From JABDBL01 sp963845445 (GTDB taxonomy: Bacteria > Cyanobacteriota > Vampirovibrionia > Obscuribacterales > Obscuribacteraceae): DNA of 64,000 bases. The translations under genes and the position numbers were made by a program. The notes beneath the pieces are model-generated. The model saw nothing but the letters and a program-made list of their open reading frames with translations. It was not told the DNA's origin and did not search any database. The stretch lies in assembly GCA_963845445.1 (NCBI GenBank), contig CAWJSE010000002.1:3038001-3102000 (forward strand). Reading direction: 5' to 3'. Numbering within the stretch: the stretch's first letter is position 1; the number at the start of each line of letters is the position of its first letter. This document shows positions 8,623 through 18,553 of the stretch, in pieces.

Positions 8623-9219
8623 TTACACAAGTCCTTCCCATTTGCCCGGTTGTGTTTGCAGATTTGGGTGCGATACGAACAAATGCCATATCACAGCTTG
8701 TAGCCCTTCGGTTAGGGGCGTAACTAATTGTGGAAATAGGTTGGGAATTATAATTGCTGCATCAGCTATTTTTGCAATATGACCCCCATCTTTCCCTAAT
8801 ACTGCAATTATAGTGGCGCCATTCTTTTTGGCAAAAGTGGCCGCATTAACAAGATTCATACTGATATTGTGCTCTGTATTACCCCCGCCGACTGAGAATA
8901 CGAATACACCATCTCTCTTGTTTAAGTGGCTCACTTGCAACCAGTTGACTACTGTGCTTTCCCAGCCCTCGTCATTGACTCGCGCCGTTAGCTCGGAAAC
9001 ATTATCGTACGGAGCATAAGCTTCGATAGCACACAATTTTCGAAAATCTCCTGTGGCATGAGAAGCATGACCAGCCCCTCCACCAGAGCCAATAATGAAT
9101 AAGCGTCCACCTGCTTTCCGAATTTCTACCAATAAATTGACTGCTAATTCCAGAGAATCTGTGTCAATTTCATTTAGCACAGCTGAACAATTCGCCAGAA
9201 AATTTTTACTGAATGTCAT
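8623..9219 (-). CDS. gmhA: Phosphoheptose isomerase (SIS domain)
   Basis: Converts sedoheptulose 7-phosphate to D-glycero-D-manno-heptose 7-phosphate, the first step of heptose synthesis. The 198-residue protein has one SIS domain: LFIIGSGGGAGHASHATGDFRKL binds the sugar phosphate, and VFVFSVGGGNTEHNIS and IIAVLGKDGGHIAKIAD complete the fold. Length matches GmhA. ATG 9219 is preferred over a TTG three codons earlier. It is the first gene of a minus-strand run gmhA-hddA-epimerase. The DNA upstream (9220-9408) is shared with a divergent SDR gene. Confidence 0.88.
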   Translation of the reverse strand: MTFSKNFLANCSAVLNEIDTDSLELAVNLLVEIRKAGGRLFIIGSGGGAGHASHATGDFRKLCAIEAYAPYDNVSELTARVNDEGWESTVVNWLQVSHLNKRDGVFVFSVGGGNTEHNISMNLVNAATFAKKNGATIIAVLGKDGGHIAKIADAAIIIPNLFPQLVTPLTEGLQAVIWHLFVSHPNLQTQPGKWEGLV

Positions 9220-9408
9220 AATTGTCAATCTTAAATCGAGTCCATTAATGTCAGCATATCATCAAGGCCGTAGATTATGATCTGACTTTGTCTACTCATT
9301 TTATGCATTTATGGGTTTTATGTCATTCGCACTGCGGGTAGCTAACCCGATTTGTCCGATATAATTGCGGTGAGTTTGCGAGTATCCTTTTTTGGCTATT
9401 TATTTTTT
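9220..9408. promoter_or_regulatory. Divergent promoter region between gmhA and the SDR gene
   Basis: A 189-base spacer between two divergent genes of the polysaccharide locus. It contains ttgtccgatataatt near 9352-9366, a possible -10 box (tataat) reading rightward with no convincing -35. No strong palindrome is seen. Confidence 0.35.
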
Positions 9409-10199
9409 ATGACAGAGCATTCCTTTCCGAAACATATCATAGTAACAGGCGCAGGACGCGGCATAGGGAAGGCAATTGCTTTAAGTCTGGCAGCAAAAGA
9501 TGGCAATATTCTGTGTGTTTCCAGGACTGATAACTGTTCAAAAACCAGAGACCAAATTATAGCTAATGGTGGCAATGCCTCTTCATTGGTAATTGATTTA
9601 AACAATGAAGAACTGGTCCACAAAAGTATATCAAGATGGCTAGCAGAACAAAATGCTTCCCATATTGGTATTATTGCTGCAGCGGCACAACTAGGGCCAC
9701 AGGGTCCGTTGACAAAAAGCGCAATGACTGAATGGCAATCAACATTCAGAGTGAACCTTTTGGCAATCTAGCCGTAGTGCAATCTGCTCTGTCAATAATG
9801 GAAAAACATAACTATGGGCGTATCATCATGTTGGCAGGAGGTGGTGCCGCTTATGCTTATCCCATTTTTCCAGCTTATGCGTGTAGCAAAACCGCCCTGG
9901 TACGTGAGGTAGAAAACTTGGCGGTGGACCTTGACAGCAAGGGTGATATTGTTGTTGTTTGCCTGGCGCCCGGTGCAATAGAAACCGATATGTTAAAGGC
10001 TATACGCGCTGCTGGAGCACAAGTGAAAACTGAGGGCAATATTACTGATGTTATTGAGTGTGTGAAAAGTCTTTTGAGCAAGCAGTGCAAATCATTATCG
10101 GGTCGCTTAATTCATGTGCGAGATAATTGGGATGAAATAATTAATGGCGAAGAAGAGAGTCTTCCCTCAAATCACTGGAAGTTGCGACGTATCGAATGA
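9409..10199 (+). pseudogene. Short-chain dehydrogenase/reductase (frameshifted)
   Basis: A classical SDR of about 263 residues split by one base near 9765. The first frame has the cofactor motif TGAGRGIGKAI (residues 13-23) and reaches FRVNLLAI. The second resumes with NLAVVQSAL and has the catalytic region GRIIMLAGGGAAYAYPIFPAYACSKTAL, with the Y-x3-K pair, and APGAIETDM. No strong homopolymer is at the break, so either a true mutation or an error is possible. The next gene begins 4 bases inside its end, suggesting translational coupling. The substrate is probably a sugar derivative of the locus. Confidence 0.8.
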
Positions 10200-11209
10200 A
10201 AACAGTAGGCATAACCGGATTGGGACTAATGGGGCAGGAGCGCCTTCACGCAATTGAGATATTGCAGAAGCGCAAGTGGCCAGTCTCCGTAGTAGCTATC
10301 CATGATCCCTATAATGAAAAAATTAATGACATGGCTCACAAATTGCGAGCTTCGGTATGTTCAACCATTGAAGAGTTGATCACCCATAAACCCGATTTGA
10401 TAATTGTTTGCGTTCCTCATGATATAGCACCTTCAATCACCATAAAACTTTTGTCTGCTGGACAGAAAGTATTATTGGAAAAGCCTAGTGGTACGTCATT
10501 AAAACAAGCACAAGAAATTGCTAAAAGCTGTCAGTCGTCCAGCCAATTATTCATCGGCCAAAATTATAGATTCTTTCCTGGTGTATCGGCATTACTGACC
10601 GACATCATGAGCGGTAATTTCGGTAAGCCTATAGGGTTCAGCCTGGTTTTGGGGCATGGCGGCAAAGCAGAAGATAAAGATAGCTGGAAGACTAAGAAGG
10701 AACAAGTGGGAGGAGGGGCATTAATAGATCCCGGCATTCATCTGATTGATTTATGTAGAATCGCGGGTGAAAATCTAAAATTTATAGGCGGAACTATCTG
10801 GCAAGGTTTTTGGCAAACCGGTATTGAAGAGGAAAGCCGTTTATTGCTTAGCAGCAAAAATATTCCAGCCATAGACATGACCGTTTCTTTGGTCCGCTGG
10901 TGCAGCACATTTCGCTTGGAATTCTTTGGGGACGCTGGTTATGGTATTGTAGAGGGACGAGGCAGAAGCTATGGCTTACAGCAGTATAGAAAAGGCCGCC
11001 GTTGGGGTTGGGAGAAAGGAAAGTCACAAACAGAATCGGAAGAGCTTATCCTAACATCTTCTTGTACAGAGGTATTTGCCGATGAGTTGGAGTCGATTCT
11101 TTTTAGTAAAACCATAGATTCTGTTCGGCACGCCTGCACCATGACAGAATCACTGGAAAATATGGCCATACTTGAACTAATCCGCACTCAGCTGGCGCTA
11201 AACAAATAG
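10196..11209 (+). CDS. Gfo/Idh/MocA family oxidoreductase
   Basis: A 337-residue NAD(P)-dependent dehydrogenase acting on a sugar or nucleotide sugar. The N-terminal Rossmann domain starts with TGLGLMGQERL. The EKP signature (LLEKPSGTS) is near residue 98, and the catalytic-type DPGIHLIDLCRIAG lies near 178. Its ATG overlaps the stop of the SDR gene by 4 bases. The pair probably oxidises and reduces one sugar intermediate for the surface glycan. The exact substrate is unknown. Confidence 0.88.
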   Translation: MKTVGITGLGLMGQERLHAIEILQKRKWPVSVVAIHDPYNEKINDMAHKLRASVCSTIEELITHKPDLIIVCVPHDIAPSITIKLLSAGQKVLLEKPSGTSLKQAQEIAKSCQSSSQLFIGQNYRFFPGVSALLTDIMSGNFGKPIGFSLVLGHGGKAEDKDSWKTKKEQVGGGALIDPGIHLIDLCRIAGENLKFIGGTIWQGFWQTGIEEESRLLLSSKNIPAIDMTVSLVRWCSTFRLEFFGDAGYGIVEGRGRSYGLQQYRKGRRWGWEKGKSQTESEELILTSSCTEVFADELESILFSKTIDSVRHACTMTESLENMAILELIRTQLALNK

Positions 11210-11418
11210 AACAGTTTCTTCTTGTCCGCTTGACTTCGAGTATGCTAATTGATCTTAATTGATTTATCTCCAATTAGCAGATGGGGAGCTAAAATTATTA
11301 CTAAATCAAGCCTGGCAGACTTCGACAAGAAGGATACACAATGATTTTACTGGCAGCATGCTCTCAAAATAGCATAAGCTAGAAGAGCAGTTTAATTTAG
11401 TGAGAGGGATGAATTTTA

Positions 11419-12147
11419 ATGCCGTTAGTTTCTGTAATCATCCCAGCATACAATGAAGAATCGCGACTGCCGCATACCCTTGAATTATGTATTAAATTTC
11501 TCAAGCAACAAGATTACGTGAGCGAAATCATAATAGTTACTGATGGTAGCAAAGATGCAACTGAACAAGTTGCTAATTCCTTTGTTTCTTCATTTGCTCA
11601 TTTACGAATATTATCCTTTCCCTATAATCGTGGCCGGGGCTTTGCTGTTAAGGAGGGAATGCTGGCAGCAAAAGGCGATTATAGGCTATTTATGGACGCT
11701 GATAACGCAGTGCCCATTGATTTCTTGCCGTCATTTTTGCAAAAATGTCAGGAGGGTTACGATTTAGTGATGGGTTCTCGTACCCACAAAGAAAGCAGAA
11801 TTTTAAGACGGCAGCCATTTGCGCGCCATCATTTGGCAATTGTTTTTCGTTTTTTGCAAAAGGGTGTGCTAAGACTGCCTCATTGGGATACACAATGTGG
11901 TTTTAAATTATTTACCGCTGCAGCTGCTGAAAATTTATTTCCTAGACTTACCTATGAATGCGGATTCTTTGACACAGAATTGCTTTATATTGCCCATAAG
12001 CTAAATATGAGAGTTCTAGAATTACCCATTACTTGGCGGCATGATCCTGATACCCGCATGCCAATTGGATTGAGGCGGAGCGTCGAGTTATTCATAAAAC
12101 TGTTGATGATTTCGAGAATCCATTCAAAGATCCATTCAAAGGAATAA
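11419..12147 (+). CDS. Glycosyltransferase family 2, dolichyl-phosphate glucosyltransferase-like
   Basis: A 242-residue GT-A enzyme that probably moves a sugar from a nucleotide donor onto a polyprenyl phosphate or glycan. It begins VSVIIPAYNEESRLPHTLE. The metal-binding D-x-D is in LFMDADNAVP (about residue 95), with the acceptor region YDLVMGSRTHKESRI, then DTQCGFKLFTAAAAE and the ELPITWRHDPDTR end typical of Alg5/DPG-synthase-like members. There is no membrane anchor. It is followed at once by a methyltransferase and a membrane transferase, so these three are likely one transcription unit. Confidence 0.87.
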   Translation: MPLVSVIIPAYNEESRLPHTLELCIKFLKQQDYVSEIIIVTDGSKDATEQVANSFVSSFAHLRILSFPYNRGRGFAVKEGMLAAKGDYRLFMDADNAVPIDFLPSFLQKCQEGYDLVMGSRTHKESRILRRQPFARHHLAIVFRFLQKGVLRLPHWDTQCGFKLFTAAAAENLFPRLTYECGFFDTELLYIAHKLNMRVLELPITWRHDPDTRMPIGLRRSVELFIKLLMISRIHSKIHSKE

Positions 12148-12182
12148 ATCATAAAATATTGCCATCGCGAGAGTTTACTTTG

Positions 12183-13079
12183 ATGCTACCCTTTAAATTT
12201 TTACCAGTTCAATCAGGCGGTGCTGAGCCTATTTGGGATGGGCATTCATATCGCATTGGCGATCAATCGTTCCAAATCTTGGATTATTGTTCTTCTCAAG
12301 ATGGCTGGCGGGATGATCTCACCACCTTTATAGAAGAAACTGCAGGTTCAGATCACTTTATCGATATAGCATCTAGAGAACATGCGCTGGCACAAGTCAA
12401 AAAATTTGTTAAAGCTGAGCAGCCTGTTATTCTTGAAGTTGGCTGTTCTTCCGGATTAATGCTTAGCGCACTGGCTGATTTTAACCGAAACGGTTTTACT
12501 CTTGGCGCTGACGTTATCAAGGAACATTTGCAACAGCTTACTAAGAATTTGCCTGGTACTCCACTATTACAATTTGATTTGACTAGATGTCCTCTGCCGG
12601 ACAATTGTGTTGATGCGGTGGTATTACTAAACGTTCTAGAACACATAGAAAATGATCGCGTTGCTATCGAGCAGTTATTTCGCATTTTGAAGCCTAATGG
12701 TGTTGCGATTCTGGAAGTGCCTGCTGGGCCGGAGCTTTATGATAGCTATGATCGAATTATGATGCATTATCGTCGATATAGAATGAAAGAATTTCGCCAG
12801 TTAGTTACAAAGGCAGGTTTCAAGATAGAATATGCCTCGCATTTAGGTTGCTTTCTTTATCCTGGCTTTTGGCTAGTAAAAAAAATAGCCAGGTTACGAA
12901 CACAGCCAGATTGCCACCTTGATCTGAACACGGCACGAGATAATATCAAGAAGACTCGCCATAATAAGCTGCTAAAAATCTTTTCCGATCTTGAGATAGC
13001 TTTTGGCAAAACAGTGAATTATCCATTTGGTATACGTTGTTTGATAACTGCTTCCAAGCCCGACCAATCTCGAGTATAG
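12183..13079 (+). CDS. SAM-dependent methyltransferase (class I)
   Basis: A 298-residue methyltransferase. The SAM-binding motif I is VILEVGCSSGLML. The acidic loop is LGADVIKEHLQQL, motif II is DNCVDAVVLLNVLEHIENDR, and ILKPNGVAILEVPAG follows, as in UbiE/Methyltransf_11 proteins. The C-terminal part (HYRRYRMKEFRQLVTKAGF) is typical of polysaccharide-cluster members. I prefer ATG 12183. A TTG at 12159 would add eight residues. The downstream gene starts right after its stop. Confidence 0.82.
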   Translation: MLPFKFLPVQSGGAEPIWDGHSYRIGDQSFQILDYCSSQDGWRDDLTTFIEETAGSDHFIDIASREHALAQVKKFVKAEQPVILEVGCSSGLMLSALADFNRNGFTLGADVIKEHLQQLTKNLPGTPLLQFDLTRCPLPDNCVDAVVLLNVLEHIENDRVAIEQLFRILKPNGVAILEVPAGPELYDSYDRIMMHYRRYRMKEFRQLVTKAGFKIEYASHLGCFLYPGFWLVKKIARLRTQPDCHLDLNTARDNIKKTRHNKLLKIFSDLEIAFGKTVNYPFGIRCLITASKPDQSRV

Positions 13080-14392
13080 ATGATGATTTCTTTTCCCCGA
13101 TTACACTTTACTGAGTCAAAAATTATTCCCTGGCTTTATGGCTTAATTATATTAGGTCTAATTTTTAGATTTTGCTATCCATTTTTTAGTCATCCCTTAG
13201 ACCATATCTATTCCGATCCGGCAAGGCATTATTCAGATTCTCACCCCATTAATTTTGGCGGACAAACACTGGAGTCCGCCATAGATCCGCCTTTGCCCCA
13301 GCTTGTTTTGATGGCAGCTTTTTTGTCTTTGGTGATACTGTCTTTGGCTTAGCGGCTTATTATGGACTATTGTGTGCCATTATGCCCTGGTTTTGGTATC
13401 GTTGGGCTCGCGAAGTGTTTTCAACCAAAATCCAGGCGCTAATTTTCACCACAATAATTGTCTTTCTACCTTCTTGGATCAGCACTTATGCGTACACGCA
13501 GGACGAAGATCTGCTGCTGCCAGTATTAGGTGCAGCGCTCTGGTTAAGTTGGCGCGCCAAGCGAAAGCAAACAGTAGCATCCTTGCTTTTAGCCAGCTTT
13601 TTTGGGGATTAGCTATATGTGTCAAAATCAATGTCCTGTTTGAAGCCATAATCGTATTTGTCTGGATGTTCAGTCCTTCCTTTATTAATTACCGTCATCT
13701 AAATATAAGAAAAAGGCCTGACGCTGGCAAGCTCTGCAATCATTATTATTTTTTCTTATTTTGTGCAAACTTTATGGAATTATCACTGGTTAGGTGTTGC
13801 CTGTCTTTTCCCACCCGGCTTTGGTGCAAACAATAAGGCAGGTTATTTCAGTGGTGCTCTCGACGTAGCCGAGACCTTTATGTCTAACGGAAAGGTAAGG
13901 TGGCAAACCGGTTGGTATACCTCTAATGGTACCCTTGCTCATTCTTTATCACCATTTACTGAATGGACTTCTTGGCGGCATGGTGGTTGGGAGACTATTA
14001 TAGACTGCGATAAAAAACTCTATCTCACCATTCCAATCCCCAAAATATCTTGGCGGAAGCGCTTGCTTATGCTAGTAGAATCGGCAGTGCATTATTTCTT
14101 TACCCCTTCTTGGCCGGATGATCGCGGCGATGATCCAATAGAAAATGCACAAGTTCAGATGCGTTGGATATGGTTTCCTATGGCGTTAGCTATTATTATT
14201 CTTGCGGCAATGAAAAGGCGCTTCAAGAATATCCTCGTTATTATTACTCTTGGTGTTGCTTTTATTACTATTTTCAGCGAGGCTGTAATTATTGAAGGAC
14301 GCTACCGCAAACCGTGGGAAGGCATAGCAATCGCTACCCTTTTATTTTTGTGCACTGCATCAAAAGACTTGTCCCTGAAACCAAAAAAATGA
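13080..14392 (+). pseudogene. Polytopic membrane protein, GT-C-type glycosyltransferase-like (multiply frameshifted)
   Basis: Three or four overlapping frames together encode about 435 residues of one membrane protein. The first covers residues 1-88 (hydrophobic stretch LYGLIILGLIF, then DHIYSDPARHY). The second resumes near 13345 (GLAAYYGLLCAIMPWFWYRW, then YTQDEDLLLPVLGAALWL). The third runs from about 13600 (FWGLAICVKINVLFEAII), and the fourth from about 13730 to the stop at 14392. The acidic motif after the first segment and the many helices suggest a GT-C or O-antigen-type transferase. At least three single-base shifts are needed, so assembly error or real decay are both possible. Confidence 0.65.
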
Positions 14393-14436
14393 GTATCGAT
14401 CAGCGGGCAGTGAGTCCGCAACCCGCATACTTGATT

Positions 14437-15360
14437 TTAAGGCAAATTATCAGCATTGCAATTTTTTCTGGCATTGTCCAGATAGTCTAAAAAATCCTTT
14501 TCAGTACATTTATCCATTAAATCGAATGGAAATGATTCTACAGTGCGAGGACGTAACCAATTTAAATATGCTTGACGCTTCATTTGCCAATCCGCTTTTT
14601 GATTGAGCACCATGCCTGCGCTTCCATATTTCTGATTTTTCTTAAGCAATTCTGCATATACATCAAACAGTTCAGCAGGACCGGGTTCACGATGATTAGT
14701 AGGTAGGCTATTCTTGAACTCAGTTTCGGCCAGAGAGTAATGCCCTAACGCCAACGAACAAAATGCCATACGATAATTGATAATGCGATATATCGGATAA
14801 GGCAGAAGCGTGCTTAGAGACGCACGGTGATAGAGTCGAAAGGCTTGCTCAAAATTGTTTTGCTTGAATTCAAGATCTCCCAATTTTAATAGCGGCAAGA
14901 GACTTCTCATTTCTTTTGTGGCATTATTTTGCTGTGCAAATATAACTAGCGAATTATAAATTGATTTTGCCTTGTTATAGTCTGTAAGTCCTTCATAAGC
15001 AGATGCTTGCGTAAAAAGAATGGACGCTTTCAGTTGGTCATTTGCAGAATATACTTCGTCACATATCTTGAGAGCCTTATCACAAGTAATTATTGCTTTA
15101 GGGTAATTTTTTGTTCTCAAATAAAATCTAGCCATATTAGTTAAAACAGCTAGCTGGAGGGGAGTGAATTTCTTATCAGCTAAAACAGGGATTTGTCTGA
15201 AAGTCTCTTCTGCTTTTTTAACATCACCCGAAAATTCAAGTTCACAAGCTTTTCTCAAGAGAGTATGTGTAGCATCTTCTGACAGGGAGCAGGCCTGTAA
15301 TGTCATGATTGCAATGAGCAGAAACTGAATTGATATAAAAATCTTTCTGGGATAAAGCAT
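14437..15360 (-). CDS. TPR-repeat lipoprotein (copy 1)
   Basis: A 307-residue lipoprotein. The signal peptide ends in lipobox LQAC at C24, so it is lipid-anchored in a membrane. The rest consists of tetratricopeptide-like helices (for example KNYPKAIITCDKALKICDEVY, NFEQAFRLYHRASL, HYSLAETEFKNSL), a scaffold for protein contacts. The C-terminal end (WLRPRTVESFPFDLMDKCTEKDFLDYLDNA) is shared with the two paralogues at 17631 and 19957. Each paralogue directly follows a GT87-like gene, here with a 7-base gap, so the two products probably act together. A direct role is unknown. Confidence 0.8.
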   Translation of the reverse strand: MLYPRKIFISIQFLLIAIMTLQACSLSEDATHTLLRKACELEFSGDVKKAEETFRQIPVLADKKFTPLQLAVLTNMARFYLRTKNYPKAIITCDKALKICDEVYSANDQLKASILFTQASAYEGLTDYNKAKSIYNSLVIFAQQNNATKEMRSLLPLLKLGDLEFKQNNFEQAFRLYHRASLSTLLPYPIYRIINYRMAFCSLALGHYSLAETEFKNSLPTNHREPGPAELFDVYAELLKKNQKYGSAGMVLNQKADWQMKRQAYLNWLRPRTVESFPFDLMDKCTEKDFLDYLDNARKNCNADNLP

Positions 15361-15367
15361 TTTTTCT

Positions 15368-16726
15368 TTACTTCGGGATTGCAGCTACGGGCGGAGCTTG
15401 CTTCAATTCTATGATGACAGCAGCGATGGCACAAAACAGAAAGATAATTATGCCCAAGAAGCACCGCCAGTGATAGCTTACGTTTATAGTTTCGCCGGAC
15501 AAGAGATCGAGATTGACACGAATTAGAAGTGGCAACAGTAAAGTTGCCAAGCTGATAAAAAGTCGAATAACAGATTGGCGGGGAGTGTATTGTGTATCGT
15601 CGGTCGTGCTCCAGATATAAAGCCACAAAATAGGAATGAGCAAAAGCAAGAGATCATATAAATAACCGTGCATACTAAAATAAACAAGCATGATGGTACT
15701 AAGTGAAGCCGCTAACTCAAACGCTTGTCCACTAACTTTCTGCAGGGCTGGATAAAGCTTTAGCCATACCCAACCCGAAGCAATACCAGAACTTACATAA
15801 GCTAATGCTGATATTACATTTACACCGGGCATGTTACAGTTCAAGCTGCAGAGCAGAGACCGAAAATTAGTCATAAACCAAGTATGATTTAGTCCGACAT
15901 AAGAATGTTTTATTTCGCACAGATAATTAGCCTTGATAAAATTGAATAAGTTATCGTAGCCTACTATGTAAGCTGACAATAAGATTTCTAAAGTGACGGC
16001 TAAAATGCAGCCGTAAACGAAATTTCTTTTACCTAGACAAATACCAGGAATCAAAGCAATTAGAGCTTGTTGGGGTTTGAAAAATGACGCTCCAGCTATT
16101 AGTCCAGCCCACCAATAATTTCTATTTATCAACAACCTAAGAGATAAGGCGATTATTGCTATTTCGAAAGCGGTAGTCTGCCCTAGCGAAAGATCTCCGG
16201 CTACTGCAATATTTGCCATACACATTAAAAATCCAATTAAAAGCACCGCCCTTTTCTTTAATGCAGCAAAAGCAATACACACAAAGGCGATTGTTATGCA
16301 CATTGCTGATAAAAAAAACCATATTCGCCAGCCGGTGTACAAGTCAAAATATGTCAAAGGAGTTGTCAGGGCAAACAGCAGAGGTGGATACTGAATAGAA
16401 AAAGTTTCGACAGATTGCATAGGAGCAAGCAGGCGGTCTACTGTCTGGGTAAGCAAAACCGGATCATACACGTCTAGATCGGGATACTTTGTTATTCTTT
16501 CTCTATTGAGTAAGCCGCTAGCGTAGAAGGTAACAAAATCGAATACATCAGATTCGCCTGATACTGCCGTTGGCTTTATAAAGTGAAAGTAATTTTTAGC
16601 AAGAGGAAAAATGGTTTTATCAAAGTCTTTCCAGAGATTGATAGTAGCCGAGTAATACTGGCTTAAAACAATGATCAATAGGATCAGTCGCAAAAAGTCG
16701 AAAAGTCTTAGATATTTGACTTTCAC
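15368..16726 (-). CDS. GT87/DUF2029-like polytopic glycosyltransferase (copy 1)
   Basis: A 452-residue integral membrane protein with about 10-12 hydrophobic segments. The first periplasmic loop has the GT87-like acidic pattern FDFVTFYASGLLNRERI followed by DVYDPVLLTQ, where the aspartates are expected to be catalytic. FDLYTGWRIWFFLSA and WWAGLIAGASFFKPQQALIALIPG are further family segments. Such enzymes use polyprenyl-linked sugars as donors outside the cytoplasm. It lies between a nucleotidyltransferase gene and its partner lipoprotein gene on the same strand, and is paralogous to 18554-19960 and 20865-22234. Confidence 0.82.
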   Translation of the reverse strand: MKVKYLRLFDFLRLILLIIVLSQYYSATINLWKDFDKTIFPLAKNYFHFIKPTAVSGESDVFDFVTFYASGLLNRERITKYPDLDVYDPVLLTQTVDRLLAPMQSVETFSIQYPPLLFALTTPLTYFDLYTGWRIWFFLSAMCITIAFVCIAFAALKKRAVLLIGFLMCMANIAVAGDLSLGQTTAFEIAIIALSLRLLINRNYWWAGLIAGASFFKPQQALIALIPGICLGKRNFVYGCILAVTLEILLSAYIVGYDNLFNFIKANYLCEIKHSYVGLNHTWFMTNFRSLLCSLNCNMPGVNVISALAYVSSGIASGWVWLKLYPALQKVSGQAFELAASLSTIMLVYFSMHGYLYDLLLLLIPILWLYIWSTTDDTQYTPRQSVIRLFISLATLLLPLLIRVNLDLLSGETINVSYHWRCFLGIIIFLFCAIAAVIIELKQAPPVAAIPK

Positions 16727-16747
16727 CGTCTTACCAAGTCAGCCTCC

Positions 16748-17458
16748 TCAAAACCAATTTGAAAGTATCTTTTCTTTCTTTAGCTCCTCTAAATCTTTGC
16801 CTGTATCGACGGTACGCCAGAAACCGTCATATTTATAAGCGTGCAATTCTTTTTTTGCAGCCAAAGACGGGAATAAAGTGTCTTCATGGTCACCACAATC
16901 TGGAAAAGACCCAAACACTGCTCCATTAACTAGATAGATACCGGCATTAATCCAATGTTCTAATACAGGCTTTTCACGAAATCCTATTGCCAATCCACTT
17001 TTGTCAATTTCTACAATTCCGTAAGGACTGCGCAGAGGTGTGCATACAATAGTAATAGCTGCATTCTTATTTTTGTGCTGGACAGCCAGTTCAGATATAG
17101 GCAGGTTTGTAACTATGTCTCCGTTGACCACCAGTATGTTTGAGGAGAGATCGCGTATGTGGCTGCTAGCTAGTTTTATGGCACCGCCACGGCCTAATGG
17201 CTTTTCCTCGATAGAATAGGATATGCCTAAGTCTAAATTGCTGCCATCACCGAAATACTTCAAAATAGCCTCATGTTTGTAATTGCAAGCAATGATGACC
17301 TTTTCAATTCCGCAGGACTTTAGCCAGCGCAATGTATATAGCAAAATTGGTTGCTCACCAACTTCTACCATTGGCTTTGGCCGATCATAAGTGAAAGGAC
17401 GCAGTCTTTCACCACGGCCGCCCGCTAAAATGATGACCTCACTTGGAGCTGCTTTCAT
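16748..17458 (-). CDS. Sugar-1-phosphate nucleotidyltransferase
   Basis: A 236-residue NTP-transferase with signature VIILAGGRGERLRPFTYDRPKPMVEV, metal aspartate in LVVNGDIVTNLP, and the product-site region NAGIYLVNG. It resembles D-glycero-D-manno-heptose or mannose 1-phosphate guanylyltransferases and is a second activating enzyme beside the gene at 5323. A GTG five codons upstream is an alternative start. It stands between GT87/TPR pair 1 and pair 2, and its stop is 22 bases before the GT87 copy-1 start, so it is probably in the same long minus-strand operon. Confidence 0.82.
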   Translation of the reverse strand: MKAAPSEVIILAGGRGERLRPFTYDRPKPMVEVGEQPILLYTLRWLKSCGIEKVIIACNYKHEAILKYFGDGSNLDLGISYSIEEKPLGRGGAIKLASSHIRDLSSNILVVNGDIVTNLPISELAVQHKNKNAAITIVCTPLRSPYGIVEIDKSGLAIGFREKPVLEHWINAGIYLVNGAVFGSFPDCGDHEDTLFPSLAAKKELHAYKYDGFWRTVDTGKDLEELKKEKILSNWF

Positions 17459-17630
17459 TTGGTTTTTACTCACAAAGCGCGCAATGACAAGACTCTGCCG
17501 CGTCTAGAAGTATGATATTTATCAGAACGAATTGTCTTAAAGCGGTATCCATAACTCATATCATAGCAATTAGTTCTAGAAACTCAATTATTTAGCTAGA
17601 CAAATGACTTCATTGATAGATGTATTGTGG

Positions 17631-18551
17631 TCAATATTCTCTATTTGTTTTTTGCTTTGCTTGCATCGCATCCACAAGATCATAATCACTTTCTGTAAAG
17701 CTATCGATTAATCTACATCTTGACCCCGGTCCAGTTCTAGGATAGTACCAATCTACGTACTCTTTGTGTTTAGCGTACCACTCCAAGGAGTCTCGTCGGG
17801 CTAAACCAGAGCTTGCCGGTTTGCCGAATTTTACCAAAAATTCTGAATATCTGTCGTATATATTTTTCGGAGCGGACTCTGTAGATAAGGTTGGCAGGGC
17901 ATCTTTAAACTTAATGTCTGCTTCTGTATATTGGCCTAAAGCCTCGTAACAGCGAGCTAAACGATAGCTTATCAGTTTACCGATGGTTTTAGATAATCTG
18001 CCTTTTGCAAAAGCTTCTAGATACAATTTAAGAGCGCTGTGCAGATTTTTCTTTTTGAATTGGATATCACCCAATCTAATTAACGGCAGAATTTCTACAA
18101 GATCTTTGCCGCAACGAGAATAAGGACTGAATGTCTTTATGCTTTCATATATAGTTATTGCTTCGTCGTATTTTTTCATCTCATCATAAGCGCTTGCGAG
18201 CACGAATAAAAAAGATGTGTTGAGCATATCATTGCACCCGTATAAGGATTGACAAAGTTTTAGACCCTTCTTGCAGGTAAGTATCGCTTTACTATAATTC
18301 TTCATTAGTAGATACAGCCTGGATTCATTCAGTAGAATAAATAAATGCAGCGGGCTTGCCTCGTTTGGATTCAAAATATCAATTTGTTTATAAATTTCTT
18401 CTGCTTTCGCGTATTCGTCTGAGTATTCAAAACTCCGAGCTTTTCTCATTAAAGTAGTTTTGGCATTTTCTGCTATAGAACAACTTTGCAATAAAATTGT
18501 TGTAGTAAGTAAAAAGCATAATTGCCGGTAAGAATGTTTTGAAGGGAGCAT
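17631..18551 (-). CDS. TPR-repeat lipoprotein (copy 2)
   Basis: A 306-residue paralogue of the proteins at 14437 and 19957. The signal peptide ends in lipobox LQSC (C24), then come TPR-like repeats (DEYAKAEEIYKQIDIL, KNYSKAILTCKKGLKLCQSLYG, KKYDEAITIYESIKTF, GQYTEADIKFKDAL). The conserved end is WYYPRTGPGSRCRLID with DYDLVDAM. It starts 3 bases after the GT87 copy-2 gene, hence tight co-expression. Likely a membrane-anchored helper of that transferase. This is an inference from linkage only. Confidence 0.8.
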   Translation of the reverse strand: MLPSKHSYRQLCFLLTTTILLQSCSIAENAKTTLMRKARSFEYSDEYAKAEEIYKQIDILNPNEASPLHLFILLNESRLYLLMKNYSKAILTCKKGLKLCQSLYGCNDMLNTSFLFVLASAYDEMKKYDEAITIYESIKTFSPYSRCGKDLVEILPLIRLGDIQFKKKNLHSALKLYLEAFAKGRLSKTIGKLISYRLARCYEALGQYTEADIKFKDALPTLSTESAPKNIYDRYSEFLVKFGKPASSGLARRDSLEWYAKHKEYVDWYYPRTGPGSRCRLIDSFTESDYDLVDAMQAKQKTNREY

Positions 18552-18553
18552 TT

